Position numbers and translations under genes: made by a program | Shown: in pieces, positions 58,202-64,000 of the stretch | Numbering within the stretch: position 1 is the first letter of the stretch | How the letters are laid out: each line of letters begins with the position of its first letter | Notes under the pieces: model-generated | Seen by the model: the letters and a program-made list of their open reading frames with translations, nothing else | Told to the model about the DNA's origin: nothing | The model's database searches: none | Source of the DNA: Hypholoma sublateritium FD-334 SS-4 | Taxonomy: Eukaryota > Basidiomycota > Agaricomycetes > Agaricales > Strophariaceae | DNA: 64,000 nucleotides | NCBI GenBank assembly: GCA_000827495.1 | Contig: KN817520.1 | Location: 415,700-479,699 of the forward strand | Reading direction: 5' to 3'

Positions 58202-61200
58202 ATGCCCGTGTTCGCGAACTCGCTAACGCGCGAGGTTGGCCTCAAGGTCGGACCTACCGTGCTGGAAGTTTTTGTCAAGCATTATTTTGACAGACTGAGG
58301 GACGATGAGGCGGCAGAGTCGGGCGGCAGTCTTCGGAAGGACGATGTGCTGTACAACGAGGCCTTTACCATCATCAAGGTGCGTCTGCTGCGCTCTTAGC
58401 TTTCTCGCTTTATCTAATACCGCGACCAGTCATTCTTGGCCGCGTCTACGTTGTCAGTTTACTTATTTCGACGGATCGCACAGTTGCTGACCACTTGATA
58501 GCCATACTATCGAGGAACTGCAAAGTGCGTTCGTTCCGGTTTTATCTCCATCCAAAGTTTCTGAATCCAGTAGGCTTCTCCAATACCCGCACGCCCTCGC
58601 CACCATGGACACATGTCGTTCGCGTGCTCGTCCCGATGTCCAGCTGCGACGATGCTGCACCGTACCTGATCGCCGCACTCGGTGGACCAGAGGTCGCAAA
58701 GCGCCTCGTCGGCGGCGTCAAGTGGTGGCAGGTGCGGGGCATCAACGGGTACGTCTGTATGTGTAACTCTCTGCAACGCCCTCTCACGCTGTTTCCAGCG
58801 TCGATGGGCAGTGGATCACAGCCAAGAAGGATTACCAGGAAGCGAAGAAACGGTACAAAGAGCAGACCAAGGCGGGGCCGGCAGACGGGTCTGGCCCGCT
58901 TCCTACGAAAGAGGACGTGAAGAACAGCACTGACGGAACCTACAACGAAGATATGGACGCTATGCGCTGTATCCTGTACCTACATGGAGGCGGGTACTAC
59001 TTTGGCAGTGTCGATCAGGAAAGGTGTGCTGGGCTATGCACGATGTACATCTCGACGCTTACCCTGTGGCCCACAGGTATAGTATACAACGGCTGGCGCG
59101 CAAAATTAACGGTAGAGTGTTTGGTAAGCGTGACCGCAATATTATGTGCCCCTCACATGTATTAACGATGTTTCTAGCCATCAACTACCGCCTTGCACCC
59201 CAGTATCCATTTCCTTGTGCGCTGCATGACGCCCTAGCTGCTTGTGTGCTATTTTTCTATTTCCCCTAGTCAGACCATTGACAATATTCTCAGATCTATT
59301 TCTAATTCGCCCTCCTCCTAATTCTCTACATCGACCGGTGCATCCCAGACACATCATTATATCGGGGGATTCCGCGGGCGGCGGACTCTCCCTAGCTCTT
59401 CTGCAAGTCATCCGGGACAGCGGCCTACCCGCGCCCGCAGGAGGTGTATTAATCTCGCCGTGGTGTGACCTGACCCACTCCTTCCCCAGCGTGCATACGA
59501 ACACAGAAACAGTGCGCGTCTCTCTCCTGCTCTCAGGTTTTGGTAATTGCTAATGGCAACCACGTAGGACATCATCCCTGAATCAGGGCTCTCTTTCCAC
59601 AAGCCTAGTATGCTCTGGCCGCCGCCCCCGGAGGAGATATCCACGCGCGTCAACGCGTCCATTCGCTTCCGCATCCGCCAAGCGTTCCGGGCCGACGAGA
59701 CATCCCATCGCGATTCTATATCTACGTACGATGGTCGAAACAGCTTTTCGGATGCGCCGGCCCCTGTGGACCCGAGCACTCCTGTCGTCGAAGTTACGGC
59801 GCGCGTCGACCCGGAGCGCGTCGTTGTACACGATGCAGTATCGGGCGAGACAATCGAGGTTGGGGAGCAGCTGCACTTTTACGCGACGAATAGCTTACTA
59901 GCGCACCCGCTCGTGAGCCCGGTGACGGCGTACCTCGGCGGGTTACCGCCGTTGTTTTTCTTCGCGGGGGACAAGGAGGTGTTAAGGGACGAGGTCATAT
60001 ACACGTGAGTTAATCTTACAAGTTAACGACGAATGGATATGATGGCTGATACTCCGATCAGTGCACACAAGGCAGCCTATCCCGAGCAATACCCCCTCGA
60101 CGAGCGCGCACACACGCTGTATCCTGTCCTGAATGGCAAGGAGTTGTCCAAGCCCACGCCGGTGCACCTGCAGGTGTACGACGATAGCCCGCACATCCTG
60201 CCTATCCTATTCTCGTTCAGTACCCCTGCAAAATTCTGCTTCCGCGCAATGGCGAACTTCACGAAGTTCGTCACGAACATGCCGCTCACCCCCGTACGCA
60301 GCCTCTCGCGGAAGGACTCGACGGCCCATGGCGACAGAAAGCCCATCACGCGGCGGCAGTCGCTGTTCGAGGGGTTCAGGCAGACGCTGGGTCCGCGGCG
60401 GGATACGATGCCCGCGCTGCACTCACCAACGTCGCCCACATCGCCAACCTCGTCGACGCTGGTGACTTCGCCCACATCATTCACCACTGGATATAACCCG
60501 ACACTTGCTACCCCAGAGATCACACTCACGGAGTCGCCGCCGGCGCTCGAACACGGGGCGCTGCAGAAGGCGCTCTCAGGGCCGGACAGTATCCTACGGC
60601 GCTCGCCCTCGCCGCTCAAACCCCCAGCGACCGCCCACGCGTCGCTGCCCCCAGCTCATTCGCCACTTGCGTCGCCCACGGGATCTGCGCACGAAGCTCT
60701 CGCGGCGCCCCAGCCGACGCGTGGGCAGGCGCTACGGCGCGCGCTGTCAGGGTCGCTGGCGCGCACGGGCAACCTCCTGCGCCGCTCGCCGTCGTCGTCG
60801 CCCGCGCTGGCTCTGAGAACACCCCCTGCGAGCGAGAGCGCGCCGCCGCGCTTGGAGGAGGAGGAGGTGCCGTCCATGATCCTGGGCGATGCGCCGCGTC
60901 GCTCGTCGCCGATCCAGGCGACGCCACAGAAGGAAGCGTCGGGCGCATCGAGCGACGTCGCGGGGCCGCGCTTCCAGCTGGAGCCGCTGACCATCGAGCC
61001 GAGGGGCGAGCGGTACGCGGGCGAGGTGGACGTGTACAGCGATATTCCCGTGAGTCGTACCCCCTCCCACCTTCTGGATAACCCACTGAGCAACCACGCG
61101 CAGGACCCGACGAACTGGCCCGTGCGCATGATCCGCGAGCGCGTGTCCACCGCGGGCGTACTCTCGGCGCTCGAGCCAGAGGCAGAGCTCAACGCGCTTC

Positions 61201-61865
61201 AGGTGCCCCGTGCGGACGTGGGCCACTTCGGCCCGCGCACGATGCACCGCTACCTGCGCGACCACCGCGCGTTCGGGAAGCGCTTCGCGCACACCGCGGC
61301 GCGCATCGAGAAGCAAAGGCGGCGGAACCTGCAGCGCGCACGGGAGGACACGATCCGGCGCATGGCGGCGTGGCGGATGGCACTGCGGCGCGATGCAAGT
61401 GCGAGTGAGAGCGGCGCGGGGCATGCGAATGGGGGTGCGAATGGGAGTGCAAATCCAAGCGCGGCCGCCGGTACGAGTGGCACCGCGTCGCCTGGCTGGG
61501 GCTGGGCGTGGGCGCTCGACGACGACGAGGCACCGCCGCCAAGCAGCCTCGTCGCGCGGCGCGACACGGGTGAGGCGCGCCGGCTCGCAGCGGTCGCGGA
61601 CGAGGCGATGCTCGGGCCCGCGCACACGCTCAGCGGGAACAACCTCTGGGCGGTCGTGATCAACTTTCTGACGATCACGCCGGGGAAGGAGACGCACGGG
61701 TACGTGCACGAGCGCAAGTCGCGCGAAGGGTCGGACCAGACGGGCGACAATTCCTCTGCGGAGGGCACACCGCGGAAGTCGCGCCTACGACATTTGCGCT
61801 TTTGGGATAGGGAGGCTCGGGGTGCGGGCTCGGGCGCGAAGGCGGGGGATGGAAGTAGCGTGTAA
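58202..61865 (+). CDS. HSL-type alpha/beta hydrolase (lipase/sterol esterase-like) with long C-terminal extension
   Basis: Exons: 58202-58378, 58430-58443, 58502-58524, 58574-58748, 58799-59023, 59077-59123, 59178-59243, 59294-59511, 59568-60004, 60062-61049, 61104-61865 (1043 aa). The N-terminal about 520 residues carry the hormone-sensitive-lipase fold: oxyanion [12 protein letters not shown] (about 192), nucleophile elbow SGDSAGGG (about 268), GDKEVLRDE as the acid (about 452) and SPHILP as the His (about 504), so the triad is complete. RLAPQYPF and [17 protein letters not shown] are typical of the steryl/acyl esterase branch. The remaining half is disordered Ser/Pro-rich sequence, then [13 protein letters not shown], a long basic coiled coil ([20 protein letters not shown]) and [17 protein letters not shown]. 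The 14-nt exon is inferred from IIK|SFLAA|HTIEELQ. The 54-nt intron at 61050-61103 is frame-neutral and may be retained. Confidence 0.85.
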
Positions 61866-62046
61866 GATTGGTTGTTGTATAGATTGCGGGATGTTCTGCT
61901 GCGCAGATTGTTTTGCGTGAATTTGTTATTTTTATAAAAGTACATGTACTAGGTATGTAGAATCAATGTCATCATGATTGATGTGCGTAGGCTGGCAGGT
62001 ATATTAACCATGATTAATGCATGGTGTTCATGATTAATGCATGGTG
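61866..62046. other. Convergent spacer of 181 bp
   Basis: The hydrolase and phosphotransferase genes face each other here; both 3' UTRs must be short or overlap. It contains part of a 20-bp tandem repeat at 62009-62048. Confidence 0.6.
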
Positions 62047-62048
62047 TT
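62009..62048 (+). repeat. Perfect 20-bp tandem duplication at a gene 3' end
   Basis: CATGATTAATGCATGGTGTT occurs twice in direct succession (62009-62028 and 62029-62048). The second copy runs into the stop codon of the phosphotransferase gene on the opposite strand, so the duplication reaches the coding boundary. Confidence 0.85.
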
Positions 62049-63550
62049 AGAGCTTGGTTTTGGTGAGTAACGAGATGCCTTCGTCTGCGAGAACCTGCCG
62101 GGCAAGTGCGCCGACTACTGGGAAGCCGGAGGCGTGGAGGTATGCCTGCTCGGAGCTTGCTTGGCGGCGTGCAACACGGGCGGCGATGCCCTGTGAAATG
62201 ACAGCCAGCTGAAAGAACAACTGTTAGACGACATCCACAGAATTATTGGTGGTCTGACATACTCTGAACAGCATCCAACTGCGGACAAAGACTATCCCTT
62301 CTATGGGGTAAGACTGATAGGTGTGGCGGCAGTATTCACGTTCAATATCTTCCAACGGGAGAGGCGCGATATCTGAGTTTTTGAATCCAAGCATCTTCCA
62401 GGTGGAATCTTTGGGGTATATAGCCATGTCAATGGACCACGGCTGCGTGAGATTTCCCAGGTCCGCCAGCTTCGCAAAATTTAATAAGAAACACAAATTA
62501 ATGAAAGAGAAAACATACTGGACTTCCCAGTGTACACAGCTCCCAGTCAAGGATGCCGATGACCCTGTTCTCGGTCGGGTGGAAAATGAGGTTGTCGAGC
62601 TTGTAGTCGCCGTGCACGATGCGCAGGCCGGTCTTCGTCTCGTCGGGCAGGTTCTGCCGGTACCAGGCAATCATCTCGTTGAAGAACGGAATGTCTCCAG
62701 TCTTCTTGCCGCTCTCGATGTCTACCGCCTGTGCCTGGGCGCTCGATACGCGCGACAACGCCTTGATCTGGCGCGGGAAGTACGGCGTTGACGGCCCGAA
62801 GGAGGAAAGACCGACAGCGACGGGGTTGACAGCGCCGAGGGTGGCCAGCGCCCGGATGGCGGCGAACCAGCTGTGAATTGGAGTTCAAATTCATTCATGC
62901 AGTTTGAGTGCAGGCGAGGACGTACAGTTCGCGCTTGTCCTGCGCAGATGCGATCTGTGGCATGCGAGCATCGGTGAAGATGCGCCCGTCGAGGAACTCC
63001 ATGATGTAGAAGGGTGTTCCGATGACGGACTTGTCTTCGCACAAGAGCAGGGGCTCGGGCACAGGTACGCGCTGGTCGGGCGCCGTGGAGGGCTTCTCGT
63101 TGTACCTGTGCAGCGCGGCGAGCACGGTGTACTCGCGCTCGACCTGGTGCGCCGTCTGCGAGAGCAGCTCACCCGCAGGCTTCTTGCGCAGGACGTACTT
63201 CGTTTTGCTGCAGACAATTAGTGTTGACCACAAGTACGCACAACAAGCTCCCACTCACCAGGCATCAGTGAGAAAGTATGTGGGGTTCGACTGGCCATGA
63301 GCGCTAACGTCAATGTTGGCCGTGGACGTGGTCACGAGCGAGAGAGGAATACCTGGCCAAACTGAAGCGTGGGGCGTCAATTAACCTCTACTGAACAACG
63401 AATAGACACGCTGACCTTGAACTGCTTCACATCCACAGGGGTTTTGATCCTCGGCGCGCTCCCCGCAAGGTAGACATTCAGCGCAGCGACGTCGATGTTC
63501 GCGCGCACCTCGCCGTAGTCGCCTCCAATCTTCTTCGGTCCGTCGGGCAT
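62047..63550 (-). CDS. Aminoglycoside-phosphotransferase-like kinase (ACAD10/11 N-terminal type)
   Basis: Exons in transcript order: 63550-63416, 63361-63353, 63290-63259, 63207-62926, 62870-62519, 62469-62263, 62208-62047 (392 aa). The kinase-like fold shows KYVLRKKPAGELL (ATP-lysine strand), FYIMEFLDGRIF, the catalytic Brenner motif LRIVHGDYKLDNLIFHP (about residue 239) and ILDWELCTLGSP (metal Asp, about 261). This arrangement matches the phosphotransferase part of ACAD10/ACAD11, which phosphorylates 4-hydroxy fatty acyl groups before dehydrogenation (family knowledge). Here the acyl-CoA dehydrogenase domain is absent, so it is a stand-alone enzyme, as in many fungi. Exon 2 is only 9 nt (FGQ), and splicing there yields KQFKFGQSNPTYFL, the conserved nucleotide-loop block. 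The start ATG at 63550 gives a compact N-terminus. Confidence 0.9.
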
Positions 63551-64000
63551 CGTCGGGGGCGGAGCAAGGTGGTGGAAAGGGAGAGCTATGCGCGCGTGCC
63601 CATAGCTCGTATTTAAATTCGTCCCTCGGAAATCGGCTACCCCGCAACCGGTGACAATACTATGTCCAACTTCCATTTTCAGAATTGGGTCCGCCAAGGG
63701 TCCGCCGTAGCCCGTAACGAGAACCACGCCGTTTGAAGAAGTGCTGGTGCAGCGAATTCATTTTATAAAACGTCTTCAAGGTGAGAAAATCTCTGAGTTT
63801 GCTTCAATGGAGCTTGCGGAATTTACTTATCACCTTCAGAGGCGGGAATCTCAAAGACTCAATTTCATCAAATTGCCGTCAATTTTTTCATTTCTGTTAA
63901 ACACAATGTATTCTGCGCTACGATATTTTCTGAGGCAATCTTCCTACTCGCGTTTCCGAGCCTTTGGCCCTTTGAAGTTTGTGTGAAGCAGTCATGGTGG
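63551..64000. promoter_or_regulatory. Upstream region of the phosphotransferase gene
   Basis: About 450 bp to the window end. It must hold the promoter and leader of the kinase gene. A plus-strand frame from 63741 has no recognisable motif. Confidence 0.4.

Noticed and set aside
60747..61709. 320-codon minus-strand open frame
   Set aside because: Antisense to the hydrolase tail; composition artefact of high GC.

Overview
The window is nuclear DNA of a filamentous basidiomycete, most likely an agaricomycete of the polypore or white-rot type (inference from gene content; no marker gene fixes the species). The evidence is dense genes on both strands, many very short GT..AG introns (mostly 48-60 nt, often with a CTAAC/CTGAC branch site), GC-rich coding sequence against AT-richer spacers, and families typical of Agaricomycetes: DUF6533 and DUF6593 proteins, a GMC oxidoreductase, a plant-like O-methyltransferase, an F-box protein and a PalI/SUR7 protein. 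I see no transposon, CRISPR array, rRNA or viral sequence.

Layout: 1-1717 no gene; 1718-5230 (+) F-BAR/SH3 cytokinesis scaffold; 6609-6939 (+) small membrane protein; 7361-8050 (-) coatomer zeta, divergent from 8227-8709 (+) YqfO-like protein; 9087-11909 (+) secreted 5'-nucleotidase-like phosphoesterase; 12828-13434 (-) four-TM protein; 16011-18452 (-) four-RRM Mrn1/Nrd1 protein; 20868-22939 (-) secreted GMC oxidoreductase; 24717-26024 (-) N2227-type methyltransferase; 26229-26313 (+) tRNA-Glu with an intron; 26604-28328 (-) NADH pyrophosphatase; 29221-30771 (+) F-box protein; 30861-31545 (-) NTF2-like protein; 32004-33412 (-) RCK-type pseudokinase; 34332-34832 (+) Hub1; 35191-36117 (-) PalI-like protein with a His-rich tail; 36767-38597 (-) seven-TM protein; 39299-41403 (-) O-methyltransferase; 43068-44886 (+) DUF6533 membrane protein; 45947-46661 (-) DUF6593 protein; 47321-47745 (-) small GPI-type protein; 48718-49666 (-) omega-like GST; 50207-51790 (-) acidic unknown protein; 52388-57175 (-) TRAPPC11; 58202-61865 (+) HSL-type hydrolase with a long tail; 62047-63550 (-) aminoglycoside-phosphotransferase-like kinase.

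The genes do not form one pathway. Housekeeping trafficking and RNA genes (coatomer zeta, TRAPPC11, Hub1, Mrn1) are interleaved with secreted, redox and detoxification genes (GMC, GST, O-methyltransferase, nucleotidase) and fungus-specific membrane proteins. All exon models were spliced by hand; each sums to a multiple of three and restores family motifs across every junction, but no transcript was available.

The most unusual signal is gene architecture. At least ten coding exons are 15 nt or shorter, including an apparent 2-nt internal exon in the DUF6533 gene flanked by two canonical introns. There is also a GC-AG intron in the O-methyltransferase, two frame-neutral stop-free introns, and an Ime2/Mak-related kinase that has lost both catalytic aspartates.
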